Source of the DNA: an uncultured Clostridia bacterium
Lineage (GTDB): Bacteria; Bacillota; Clostridia; UMGS1810
Direction of reading: 5' to 3'
Length of the DNA: 64,000 nt
Assembly (NCBI GenBank): GCA_934500875.1
Contig: CAKSTL010000001.1
Span: forward strand, 124,001 to 188,000
Positions 26,345-34,140 of this stretch are shown here, piece by piece (the stretch's first letter is position 1; the number at the start of each line of letters is the position of its first letter). Made by a program: the position numbers and the translations under genes. The notes beneath the pieces are model-generated. The model was not told where the DNA came from, did no database searches, and worked only from the letters and a program-made list of their open reading frames with translations.

Positions 26345-27715
26345 TTATTTTATCAAATAATTCATAAAAGCGACGGCAAAATTAAAATAAATCAAAATCG
26401 AGCAGGCGTCAACAATGGTGGTTATAAGCGGAGAAGCCATAAGCGCCGGGTCGAGCTTGCATTTTTTTGCCAGAATAGGAAGTGCGCAGCCCAAAAATTT
26501 TGCAAGAATAATTGTGCACATAAGCGTAACTCCCAAAACGGCGGCAAGCGCATATGCATTAACTGTCGGGTCGGAATTATACATAATTACAATTCTCAAA
26601 CCGTTTACAACAGCCAGAACAACGCCGACAATAAGCGCAATTCCAAGTTCTTTTAAAACCGCCTTAAAAAAGTCTGACGTTTCAATTTCGTCAAGCGCAA
26701 GACCACGTATAATAAGCACCGAAGCCTGTGAACCGCAGTTTCCGCCCGTGTCCATAAGCTGAGGTATAAACGAAACAAGAAGCGGTATTGCCGAAAACGC
26801 AACCTCATATCTTGTTATAATTGTACCCGTAAAAATTGCCGACAGCATAAGGAACAAAAGCCACGGTATACGGTTTTTTGCGTGCTGCCAGACAGACGTT
26901 TTAAAATACGTGTCCTCATTAGGCATAACAGCACCCATTTTTGTAATATCTTCCGTTGTTTCGTCCTGCAAAACGTCGATAGCGTCGTCGATTGTAACAA
27001 TTCCGACAAGTCTTTCTTCCTTGTCCACAACAGGAATGGCAAGAAAGTCGTATTTATCAAAAAGATTTGCAACAACCTCTTTATCCTCCGATGTATCAAC
27101 GCAGACAATGTTGGTTTCCATTATATCTTCAATAACAACACCCTGTTCGGACAGCATTAAATCCTTTGCGCTCACAATTCCTATAAGCTTGCGGCTTTTC
27201 GTTGTAACGTAAAGGGTGTAGATGGTTTCCTTGTCAACCCCTACCCTTCTTATGCGCTCAAAAGCGTCCGCAACCGTCATATCCTTTTTAAGGTCAACAA
27301 ACTCGGTTGTCATAATGCTGCCTGCGCTGTCTTTGGGATAATTCAAAATCTGATTTATCATTGCCCTTGTCTGCGGGTCTGTAGACCTTAAAATTCTTTT
27401 TACAACGTTAGACGGCATTTCTTCAATAATATCAACCGTATCGTCCACGTAAAGCTCGTCAAGCATAGCTTTAAGCTCGGTATCGCTGAACGATTTTATA
27501 AGGTGCTCCTGCATATCGTGGTCCATTTCGACAAACGTTTCCGCAGCAAGCTCCTTTGGAAGTATTCTGAAAAGTATCGGCAGCTGCTCCATTGGAATAT
27601 CCTCCATAACAGCCGCTAAATCATAAGGATTAATATCCAGTATTTCTTCTTTAAGCTGGGCATATCTTCTGTTTTCCAAAAGATATAAAACCCTCTCTTC
27701 GATTCTTTCCTGCAT
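26345..27715 (-). CDS. mgtE: Magnesium transporter MgtE
   Basis: 456 residues with the complete MgtE layout: N-terminal helical domain (about 1-130; LPKELAAETFVEMD, LDELYVDDTVDIIEEMP), two CBS domains (about 135-255; VGIVTIDDAIDVLQDE) and a five-helix membrane domain with LMDTGGNCGSQASVLIIRGLALDE, which lines the Mg2+ pore. The cytosolic domains close the channel when Mg2+ is high. AAGGAGG precedes ATG 27715. It is preceded by a leader of about 230 bases with a short ORF and hairpins. Confidence 0.96.
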   Translation of the reverse strand: MQERIEERVLYLLENRRYAQLKEEILDINPYDLAAVMEDIPMEQLPILFRILPKELAAETFVEMDHDMQEHLIKSFSDTELKAMLDELYVDDTVDIIEEMPSNVVKRILRSTDPQTRAMINQILNYPKDSAGSIMTTEFVDLKKDMTVADAFERIRRVGVDKETIYTLYVTTKSRKLIGIVSAKDLMLSEQGVVIEDIMETNIVCVDTSEDKEVVANLFDKYDFLAIPVVDKEERLVGIVTIDDAIDVLQDETTEDITKMGAVMPNEDTYFKTSVWQHAKNRIPWLLFLMLSAIFTGTIITRYEVAFSAIPLLVSFIPQLMDTGGNCGSQASVLIIRGLALDEIETSDFFKAVLKELGIALIVGVVLAVVNGLRIVIMYNSDPTVNAYALAAVLGVTLMCTIILAKFLGCALPILAKKCKLDPALMASPLITTIVDACSILIYFNFAVAFMNYLIK

Positions 27716-27778
27716 TTTTAAGTGCCTCCTTAAATCTTATTGTATAAGCAGTTCAAAAAGACACAAAACGTCCGTAAA

Positions 27779-27883
27779 TTATGACAAAAAACCAAACAAT
27801 CCACACCGGCAACCGGTGCGCAGAAAATAGTCCGATAAGCATAAATTAGGGGGTTTTATGTCGCCGCTGCCTGATGCGTTCAT
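27779..27883 (-). CDS. Short upstream ORF in the mgtE leader (candidate leader peptide)
   Basis: 34 codons, ATG 27883 to TAA 27779-27781, with AGAGGTG placed 8 bases upstream, as good a ribosome binding site as those of real genes nearby. The peptide starts MNASGSGDIKPPN and then has a Cys/Gly-rich end. The adjacent prolines after acidic/lysine residues recall the Salmonella mgtA and mgtCBR leader peptides, whose translation senses Mg2+ or proline. A terminator-like hairpin overlaps codons 22-28. No homology claim is made; it may be a leader peptide or a chance ORF. Confidence 0.5.
   Translation of the reverse strand: MNASGSGDIKPPNLCLSDYFLRTGCRCGLFGFLS
27786..27820 (-). terminator. Terminator-like hairpin inside the mgtE leader ORF
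   Basis: On the minus strand CGCACCGG-TTG-CCGGTGTG forms an 8 bp stem (27802-27820, one G-U pair), followed by GATTGTTTGGTTTTTT. A ribosome in the leader ORF would mask it, which makes attenuation possible. The T-run is interrupted. Confidence 0.45.
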
Positions 27884-27948
27884 TTAGTTTTCACCTCTTT
27901 ATAAATAAAAATTTTATGCAGCATTTTAGCTTGCCGCATACTGCATAT

Positions 27949-27977
27949 ATTATACCCTTTTTTCTGACATTTGTCAA
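27949..27977 (-). promoter_or_regulatory. Consensus sigma-A promoter of mgtE
   Basis: Perfect TTGACA (27972-27977) and perfect TATAAT (27949-27954) with a 17 bp spacer. The predicted transcript carries a long leader whose 5' end can form an ATGCAG/CTGCAT-closed hairpin. The leader lacks a recognisable M-box. Confidence 0.85.
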
Positions 27978-27999
27978 CACAAAATATCTTTTATGCGCA

Positions 28000-28524
28000 C
28001 TATGCCGAAAAGATAAGCCTGCACACCGCAACGCTTACAAAAATGCCGACAATATCCGCAATAAGCGCACATTTGACGCTGTGGCGCATATCAGAAATTT
28101 TTACGGCGCCGAAATAAACGCTCAGCGTATAAAACGTTGTTTCGGTAGAGCCCATAAGCGTTGAAACTGCACGTCCGACAAACGAATCTGTTCCGTAAGT
28201 TTTAAAAATATCGGTGGCAAGAGCAAGCGAGCCGCTGCCCGAAACAGGTCTTAAAAGCGCAAACGGAACCATTTCGGGCGGAAACGAAATGCGTCTTGCA
28301 AAAGGTGTTATAACAGCCGTGAGTATATCCATTGCGCCCGATTTTTTAAACATATTTACCGCTACCAAAATTGCAAGGATGGGAGCAAAAATTGAAAATA
28401 CTGTTTTAACTCCGTCCTTTGCGCCGTCAATAAATGCCTCGTAAACGTTTACCTTTTTGCAGAGCGCATATGCGATTATAAAAAACATCATCATAGGAAC
28501 GCACATTGCCGAAATTTTGTTCAT
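28000..28524 (-). CDS. spmB: Spore maturation protein B
   Basis: 174 residues from ATG 28524, which overlaps the spmA stop and follows CAGGAGGCGG. Hydrophobic nucleoside-recognition (Gate) family protein with LRPVSGSGSLALATDIF and STETTFYTLSVYFG typical of SpmB. Required in Bacillus and Clostridium spores for core dehydration and heat resistance. The GDSFVGRAVSTL-like region (TDSFVGRAVSTLMG) is also conserved. Terminal gene of the spmA-spmB pair. Confidence 0.93.
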   Translation of the reverse strand: MNKISAMCVPMMMFFIIAYALCKKVNVYEAFIDGAKDGVKTVFSIFAPILAILVAVNMFKKSGAMDILTAVITPFARRISFPPEMVPFALLRPVSGSGSLALATDIFKTYGTDSFVGRAVSTLMGSTETTFYTLSVYFGAVKISDMRHSVKCALIADIVGIFVSVAVCRLIFSA

Positions 28525-29108
28525 AGCCGCCTCCTGTCTGCTGAGGAATAAATTTTTGTTATTGCGCAGGCGCAGAATGCGGTAATAACAGACGTTATCC
28601 ACACCGGAACAATAATTTCGGCAGGGTTTTTCGAGCCGAGCGACGCACGTATTGCGATAAGCGTTGACGGAATTATTTGTATTGAGGCGGTATTAAGAAC
28701 TACAAACATACACATTTCGTCGCTTGCGCAGCCCTTGTTTTTGTTAAGCTTGTCAAGGTGTGACATAGCTTTGAGTCCGAGCGGCGTTGCGGCATTTGCA
28801 AGACCTAAAATATTTGCAATCATATTCATTGAAATTGCCGCCAGTGCGGGCGAATTTTTATCGAGTTTGGGAAAAAGCACACGTGTAAGCGGACGGATAA
28901 GCGCCGTAAACACCTTTGTAAGACCGCTTTTCTCCGCTATTTTAAGCATTCCGCACCACATAACAACCGCACCGGCAAACGACATAACGGTTGTTACAGC
29001 GTTGTTTGCGCCCTCAAATGCGGCGTTTGTAACGCTGTCAATATTTCCGGTTGCAATTCCGCATACGATTGAAATTATAACCAAAAATCCCCATATATAA
29101 TTGAGCAA
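28521..29108 (-). CDS. spmA: Spore maturation protein A
   Basis: 195 residues, nucleoside-recognition family membrane protein. Contains NMIANILGLANAATPLGLKA and CMFVVLNTASIQIIPST, both hallmarks of SpmA. Works with SpmB in spore core dehydration. Overlap of 4 bases with spmB (ATGA) indicates coupled translation. Its presence, with spmB, suggests the organism forms endospores or descends from a spore-former. Confidence 0.94.
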   Translation of the reverse strand: MLNYIWGFLVIISIVCGIATGNIDSVTNAAFEGANNAVTTVMSFAGAVVMWCGMLKIAEKSGLTKVFTALIRPLTRVLFPKLDKNSPALAAISMNMIANILGLANAATPLGLKAMSHLDKLNKNKGCASDEMCMFVVLNTASIQIIPSTLIAIRASLGSKNPAEIIVPVWITSVITAFCACAITKIYSSADRRRL

Positions 29109-29204
29109 TAATATCCCTCCCCTTAAACAATATTACAGTCAGACCGAAAAAATTCGCACAAATTATTGACGTACAAAAATTTTTAAAATAAAATGTATTT
29201 GTGC

Positions 29205-29232
29205 GAAACTTTTCACGGCATTCTGAAGTCTA
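29205..29232 (+). promoter_or_regulatory. Candidate ECF sigma promoter (autoregulated sigV-like)
   Basis: GAAACTTTT (29205-29213) and AAGTCTA (29226-29232) resemble the GAAAC...CGTC layout of ECF sigma promoters, upstream of the sigma gene, consistent with autoregulation. The -10 matches imperfectly. Confidence 0.4.
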
Positions 29233-29257
29233 AACTAATGAAAGGAGGCAATACAAG

Positions 29258-29737
29258 ATGTCGACACGAAAAGCCTTTGAAAAATTTATGGAAAATAACA
29301 TAGATAACGCCTACCGATTTGCATACACCTTTGCGAAAAACAAACCGGATGCGGAGGATATTTTGTCCGAGAGTGCGATAAAAGCGCTTAAGGCGATTAA
29401 AACCTTAAAAGACGAAAAATACATAAAAGGCTGGTTTTACAAGATAATCACAAACACCGCAATTACGCACATAAACCGCAGTAAAAAAGTTGTCAGCGTA
29501 GATTTTTCGCAGTGCGAAGAAATTTCGCACAACGACGAAACCAACTTTGAATTTTTCGATATTTTAAAGAATTTAACCATTCAGGACAGAAGCATTATAG
29601 TTTTAAAAATTTTGGAGAATATGAAATTTTATGAAATCGCCGAGATTTTGAAACTTAACGAAAGCACCGTTAAAACACGCTACTACAAGGCGCTCAAAAC
29701 ACTTAAAATTGATTTGGAGGGCGAAATTTATGGATAA
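29258..29737 (+). CDS. ECF-type RNA polymerase sigma factor (SigV-like)
   Basis: 159 residues. Sigma-70 region 2 at about 15-80 (NAYRFAYTFAKNKPDAEDILSE, KGWFYKIITNTAITH) and region 4 at about 105-155 (RSIIVLKILENMKFYEIAEIL, NESTVKTRYYKAL). Ribosome binding site AAAGGAGG. The gene for an RsiV-like membrane anti-sigma factor overlaps its 3' end by 8 bases. By analogy with B. subtilis and C. difficile SigV it may respond to lysozyme; that is inference from the partner. Confidence 0.88.
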   Translation: MSTRKAFEKFMENNIDNAYRFAYTFAKNKPDAEDILSESAIKALKAIKTLKDEKYIKGWFYKIITNTAITHINRSKKVVSVDFSQCEEISHNDETNFEFFDILKNLTIQDRSIIVLKILENMKFYEIAEILKLNESTVKTRYYKALKTLKIDLEGEIYG

Positions 29738-30590
29738 AATCAAACTTTTAAAAGACGAATATCAAAAAATAAACATTGACAAAAAATTTAAAGAAAGGAC
29801 GATTTGTATGATTAAAAACAAAAACAGAAAAAAATTTGTTCTAAAGCTTTGCTCATCAATCGCAGCAAGTATTGTAATTCTCGGCACCACAGCTGTCAAT
29901 CTCTCCCCCGCTCTCGCATATGCCGCAAAGGATATACCCGTTTTAAAACAAATTGTAAAAGTTGTTACGCTCGGCAGATACGAGGCTAACGAAAACGGCT
30001 ACAGCGCAGAAATTGCGTCGCCGAAAATTGAGGGGCTTTTGGACAAAGAGCTTGAAAACAGGCTTAACAAGGAATTTAAAGACAACGCCGACGCACTTAT
30101 TTCGGCATACGAAAACGACGTTAAAGAGCTTAAAAAAGAGTTCGGCGATGAAACAATCCATATGGGCGTAAAGTCCAACTACATCATAAAAACCGACAAC
30201 GACAATTATCTGTCGCTCGACGTTTACATTTTAAACGTTGCGGGTTCGTCGTCAACAAAGCACACCTTCTACACAATAGACAAGAAAACAGGCAAACTTG
30301 TGACGTTAAAATCGCTTTTTAAGGACAACGCAGACTACATCACGCCGATAAGCGAATACATCAGAGGCGAAATGAAACGCATCAACGACGAGGAAAACGG
30401 CGCATTCTGGATTGAAAAGGATGAATTTAACTTTGATATATTTGAAAAAATCAAGCCCGACCAGAATTTTTACATCAATTCTGACAATAAATTGGTAATT
30501 TGCTTTGACAAATATGACGTTGCGGCAGGTGCGCAAGGCAGTCCCGAATTTGTAATTACGGACAGTGTAATCAAAGACATTTTAAGATGA
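29730..30590 (+). CDS. Membrane anti-sigma factor, RsiV-like (DUF4179/DUF3298 type)
   Basis: 286 residues from ATG 29730 behind TTGGAGGGCG. Short cytoplasmic N-terminus (about 1-38) that would hold the sigma factor, one membrane helix (about 40-62, SSIAASIVILGTTAVNL), then an extracytoplasmic part with VPVLKQIVKVVTLGRYEA-like DIPVLKQIVKVVTLGRYE and a C-terminal DUF3298-type domain (HTFYTIDKKTGKLVTLKSLF, LVICFDKYDVAAGAQG). In RsiV this ectodomain binds lysozyme, which triggers cleavage and release of the sigma factor. Binding here is not shown by sequence alone. Confidence 0.82.
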   Translation: MDKIKLLKDEYQKINIDKKFKERTICMIKNKNRKKFVLKLCSSIAASIVILGTTAVNLSPALAYAAKDIPVLKQIVKVVTLGRYEANENGYSAEIASPKIEGLLDKELENRLNKEFKDNADALISAYENDVKELKKEFGDETIHMGVKSNYIIKTDNDNYLSLDVYILNVAGSSSTKHTFYTIDKKTGKLVTLKSLFKDNADYITPISEYIRGEMKRINDEENGAFWIEKDEFNFDIFEKIKPDQNFYINSDNKLVICFDKYDVAAGAQGSPEFVITDSVIKDILR

Positions 30591-30605
30591 TTTTTCCCGT
30601 TTTAA

Positions 30606-30632
30606 AGCCTGTCGGCGCAAATCCGACAGGCT
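30606..30632 (+). terminator. Hairpin after the anti-sigma gene
   Basis: AGCCTGTCGG-CGCAAAT-CCGACAGGCT, a perfect 10 bp stem 15 bases after the stop codon. No T-run follows, so termination may be weak or the hairpin may protect the mRNA end. Confidence 0.5.
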
Positions 30633-30706
30633 TGTGACGTATTTGTGTCTAATAGGTGACAAAATATTACAATAAAATGACAAATAAAAATTTTTTCGAT
30701 TTGATA

Positions 30707-30735
30707 TTGACTTTATTTACAATATATGGTAATAT
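30707..30735 (+). promoter_or_regulatory. Sigma-A promoter of the AbrB gene
   Basis: TTGACT (30707-30712) and TAATAT (30730-30735), 17 bp spacer. Confidence 0.65.
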
Positions 30736-30779
30736 ACCCTAAAGTGTTACAAAATATTTTTACAAAGGAGTGGCTAAGT

Positions 30780-31031
30780 ATGTTAAAATCTACAGGAATA
30801 GTAAGACAGGTTGATGAGTTGGGCAGAATAACCCTACCTATCGAGCTTCGGAGAACACTTGAAATTAATGAAAAGGACAGTCTTGAGATTTTCGTGGAAG
30901 GCAGCACAATAGTTCTTAAAAAATACGAGCCGTCCTGTATGTTCTGCGGAAATGCAAGAAATATTATTTCATACAAGGACAGAAACATTTGCGCAGAGTG
31001 CCTTGAAGAAATCAAAAACTTTAATGCATAA
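30780..31031 (+). CDS. AbrB/SpoVT-family transcription regulator
   Basis: 83 residues. N-terminal swapped-hairpin DNA-binding domain (STGIVRQVDELGRITLPIELR, followed by LEINEKDSLEIFVEG) and a C-terminal pair of Cys motifs (CMFCGN, CAECLEE) probably binding zinc, an architecture common in Clostridial AbrB transition-state regulators. ATG 30780 follows AAAGGAGTGG. It has its own promoter and terminator; targets unknown. Confidence 0.93.
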   Translation: MLKSTGIVRQVDELGRITLPIELRRTLEINEKDSLEIFVEGSTIVLKKYEPSCMFCGNARNIISYKDRNICAECLEEIKNFNA

Positions 31032-31079
31032 AATCAAAATTTTTAAAGTGTTTAAAAACAATTAAATTATAAATTAAAA

Positions 31080-31106
31080 CCGCCCGGAAAAACCGGACGG
31101 CTTTTT
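31080..31106. terminator. Terminator between convergent abrB and synthetase-fusion genes
   Basis: CCGCCCGG-AAAAA-CCGGACGG with one C-A mismatch, then CTTTTT; A-rich on the other side. Confidence 0.75.
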
Positions 31107-31110
31107 ATTT

Positions 31111-33642
31111 TTATGCGGTTACAATCTTGCTGTCGGCGTGAAGATTGAACTTGTCAACCGCCGCCTCACGCATTTTGTATTTTAAAATCTTTCCCGCCGC
31201 ATTCATAGGAAATTCGCTTACAAAATCCACATATTTCGGCACCTTGTGCTTTGCCATATGGCTTTTTACAAATTCTTTTATTTCCTCCTCGGTTGCGCTC
31301 TCGCCCTCTTTTAAAATTATGCACGCCATAATTTCTTCGCCGTACTGCTTGTCGGGAACGCCTATAACCTGAACGTCCTTTACCTTATCGTGAGTATAAA
31401 TAAATTCCTCTATCTCCTTAGGGTAAATATTTTCTCCGCCCCTTATTATCATATCCTTTATTCTGCCGGTAATTTTATAGTTGCCGTCAGAAGTTTTTCT
31501 TGCCAAATCACCCGTGTGCAGCCATCCGTCCTTATCGATTGCAGCGGCGGTCGCCTCGGGCATTTTATAGTAACCCTTCATAATGTTGTAGCCTCTTGCA
31601 ACAAACTCTCCGTCGGTATTCACGGGAAGCTCTTCGTTTGTTTCGGGGTCAACAATCTTACACTCGACGCCGAAAATATTCGAGCCGACAGTATTAACCC
31701 TTGTTTCAAGCGAATCGGTAGTTTTGCTCATTGTGCAGCCGGGAGAAGCCTCGGTCTGACCGTAGGTTATGCAAATCTCCTTCATATTCATTTTGTTTAC
31801 GACATCTTCCATAACCTTTACCGGGCACGGACTTCCTGCCATAATTCCTGTTCTCATATGCGAAAAATCGGTTTTTGCAAAATTTTCATTCTCGAGCATT
31901 GCGATAAACATTGTCGGAACGCCGTGGAAAGCGGTGATTTTTTCTTTGTTAATGCACGCAAGACCCTTTCTCGGCGAAAATGCAGTTATCGGCGACATAG
32001 TGGTTGCGTGAGTAACCGAAGCGGTCATTGCAAGCACCATTCCGAAACAATGGAACATAGGCACCTGAATCATCATTCTGTCCGCAGTTGACAAATCCAT
32101 ACAATCGCCTATAGCCTTGCCGTTGTTTACAACATTGTAGTGCGTAAGCATTACGCCCTTGGGAAAGCCCGTTGTGCCCGACGTATACTGCATATTGCAA
32201 ACGTCGTTTTTGTGCACCTTCATTCTCATTCTTTCAACTTCCGAAACATCAACCGTTTCGGCAAGCTTCATAGCGTCATCCCACGTATAGCAGCCGTTGT
32301 TTTTGCTCTCAACGGTAATAACGTTTTTAAGAACGGGAAGCCTTTTGCTCTTTAAGTCGCCTGCGTCGCACCCGTCAAGCTCGGGACATATTTCTTTTAT
32401 AATTTCAATGTAATTTGAATCCTTATAACCGTCAATCATAACAAGTGTCTGAGTGTCAGACTGTCTTAAAAGGTATTCCGCCTCGTGCACCTTGTATGCC
32501 GTATTGACGGTGACAAGCACTGCGCCGATTTTTGTTGCCGCCCAGAAGGTTATGTACCACGCAGGAATATTTGTCGCCCAGATAGCCACGTGGTCGCCTT
32601 TTTTAACACCCATCGCAATAAGCGAGCGTGCAAAAGTGTCTACATCATCTCTGAACTCGGGATACGTTCTTGTATAATCAAGCTCGGTGTAACGAAAAGC
32701 GTACTGATTGGGAAACTCTTTGCACACCCTGTCCAGAACATCGGGAAACGTTTCGTCAATAAGCCTTTCTTTTTTCCAGATATATTTACCCTTGCCGTCC
32801 TTGCTGTCAAAAAGAGTGTGAGCCATTTTCTTGTACGGCTCCATAAAGTTTGCAAAATGAGGAAAAACAATACCTGCGTCGCACAGCTCTTTTGCCCATC
32901 TTTTAACCCATTCAAGCGAAATATATCCGTCATAGCCGGTTTTTTCAAGCTCGCAAATCATAGCGTCAAGCGGCAAATCGCCCTCGCCCATAAGACGGTA
33001 CTCGCATTTTCCGCCAATCATAATACTGTCTTTTGCGTGAACATACTTTATGTAACTGCCAAGGTTTTCAATTGTTGTGTGCGGCTCCTCGTTTGCATAT
33101 CTGTACGGATGGTGCAAATCCCAAAGAGCTGCAACATACGGACTGTTTACGCTGTCAAGAAGCTTTTTAAGACGGCGGGTATCTGCATATACGCCGTTTG
33201 TTTCAACCAAAAGCGTAACGTTTTTGCCCTCTGCGATTTTTACAAGGTCAAGCAAAACTTTTTTTACATATTCGTCGTCAACCTCACCCAAAGGCATAGG
33301 CTCCAAATCGCCCAGAATACGTATATACGGCGTGTTAAGCTTTTGCGCAAGCTCAATATATTTTGTAATTTCAAAAATAATTTCGTCGTAATTTTCTTTA
33401 AACTTCAATGCGCAGCCCGACGAAAGACACGGAATTTCAAGACCAAGCTCGTTTAGCTTTGCGATTGTCTTTTCAATTTTAGAATCGGTAAACGGCTTTG
33501 CGGTAACTGCAAAAATGTCGTCGCCAAGACCTCTTACTTCGATTCCGTCAAAATTTAAGTCTTTTGCCATTGAATAAATGTCTTCCCAGCTAAAATACGG
33601 GCAGGCAAGCGTTGAGAAACTAAGCTTCATAAGTTTGGTCAT
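31111..33642 (-). CDS. Fusion of a TIM-barrel sugar isomerase/epimerase-like domain with an AMP-binding acyl-CoA synthetase
   Basis: 843 residues. N-terminal domain (about 5-265) belongs to the xylose isomerase-like TIM family: DGIEVRGLGDD, LLVETNGVY (Glu), VAALWDLHHP (Asp, His), YVHAKD (His), YISLEWV (Glu), so the metal-binding set looks intact. C-terminal domain (about 285-843) is an ANL acyl-CoA synthetase: YTSGTTGFPKG, YGQTEASPG, GWLHTGDLA, GRIKDMIIRGGENIYPKE and the catalytic Lys in NAAGKILKY. It would adenylate a carboxylate and join it to CoA; the barrel may make or isomerise that acid. Substrate unknown. ATG 33642 nearly touches AAGGAAGG, so ATG 33630 may be the real start. Monocistronic. 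Confidence 0.85.
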   Translation of the reverse strand: MTKLMKLSFSTLACPYFSWEDIYSMAKDLNFDGIEVRGLGDDIFAVTAKPFTDSKIEKTIAKLNELGLEIPCLSSGCALKFKENYDEIIFEITKYIELAQKLNTPYIRILGDLEPMPLGEVDDEYVKKVLLDLVKIAEGKNVTLLVETNGVYADTRRLKKLLDSVNSPYVAALWDLHHPYRYANEEPHTTIENLGSYIKYVHAKDSIMIGGKCEYRLMGEGDLPLDAMICELEKTGYDGYISLEWVKRWAKELCDAGIVFPHFANFMEPYKKMAHTLFDSKDGKGKYIWKKERLIDETFPDVLDRVCKEFPNQYAFRYTELDYTRTYPEFRDDVDTFARSLIAMGVKKGDHVAIWATNIPAWYITFWAATKIGAVLVTVNTAYKVHEAEYLLRQSDTQTLVMIDGYKDSNYIEIIKEICPELDGCDAGDLKSKRLPVLKNVITVESKNNGCYTWDDAMKLAETVDVSEVERMRMKVHKNDVCNMQYTSGTTGFPKGVMLTHYNVVNNGKAIGDCMDLSTADRMMIQVPMFHCFGMVLAMTASVTHATTMSPITAFSPRKGLACINKEKITAFHGVPTMFIAMLENENFAKTDFSHMRTGIMAGSPCPVKVMEDVVNKMNMKEICITYGQTEASPGCTMSKTTDSLETRVNTVGSNIFGVECKIVDPETNEELPVNTDGEFVARGYNIMKGYYKMPEATAAAIDKDGWLHTGDLARKTSDGNYKITGRIKDMIIRGGENIYPKEIEEFIYTHDKVKDVQVIGVPDKQYGEEIMACIILKEGESATEEEIKEFVKSHMAKHKVPKYVDFVSEFPMNAAGKILKYKMREAAVDKFNLHADSKIVTA

Positions 33643-33695
33643 CCTTCCTTAAGATAAATTTTTCAAGTTCTTTACACAAAAAACCTGATTAATTT

Positions 33696-33724
33696 ATAAT
33701 AACACATTTTCCGCCTTAATTCAA
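33696..33724 (-). promoter_or_regulatory. Candidate promoter of the synthetase-fusion gene
   Basis: Minus-strand TTGAAT (33719-33724) and TATTAT (33696-33701), 17 bp spacer. Confidence 0.5.
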
Positions 33725-33796
33725 CAAAAACTTAAACGATAAACAAAAATACGTCAAGATGTGCAAATATTACAAAAACGGCGCAGAATTTTTTGT

Positions 33797-33825
33797 TTGA
33801 CTTAAACGCAAAAAAGCATTATAAT
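33797..33825 (+). promoter_or_regulatory. Sigma-A promoter of the PqqD-S26 pair
   Basis: TTGACT (33797-33802) and TATAAT (33820-33825) with a 17 bp spacer, 40 bases before the PqqD-like gene. Confidence 0.75.
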
Positions 33826-33864
33826 ATAAAGTAATAAGGATTTTAATTTTACAAAGGTGAAGCT

Positions 33865-34140
33865 ATGGCAGAATTAAAAATAAAAAAAGGATTTGTTTTA
33901 AACGAAATAGACGGCGAGTATATTGTTGCCGCAACAGGAAGAAGGTCACGCAGCTTTTCCGGGTACATATGCCTTAACCATACGGGCAAATTTTTGTGGA
34001 CCCTGTTGCAGAAAGGCATAAGCTACGACGCTCTGCAAAGAGAATTTATGAACGAATTTGAAATAGATTTTGATACGGCAAAAGAGGATATTGACGCATT
34101 TTTGTCAAAACTTGAGGGGGCTGAAATTATTGAGCGATGA
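33865..34140 (+). CDS. PqqD-like (RiPP recognition element) protein
   Basis: 91 residues with the PqqD fold pattern: KKGFVLNEIDGEYIVA, LNHTGKFLWTLLQKG (typical N-x-T-G/A-x-x-x-W), then the helical YDALQREFMNEFEID and DIDAFLSKLEGAEII. PqqD-type domains bind leader peptides of ribosomally made modified peptides and present them to radical SAM or other enzymes. No radical SAM maturase or precursor peptide was found beside it; its only partner is an overlapping peptidase gene. Confidence 0.85.
   Translation: MAELKIKKGFVLNEIDGEYIVAATGRRSRSFSGYICLNHTGKFLWTLLQKGISYDALQREFMNEFEIDFDTAKEDIDAFLSKLEGAEIIER

Noticed and set aside
27716..27948. M-box (Mg2+) riboswitch before mgtE
   Set aside because: The conserved M-box core could not be aligned by eye; the region is better described as a leader ORF with hairpins.
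32485..33456. 323-codon plus-strand open frame opposite the synthetase fusion
   Set aside because: It is antisense to conserved TIM-barrel and synthetase motifs; composition is Cys/His/Lys-rich as expected for a reverse-frame shadow.
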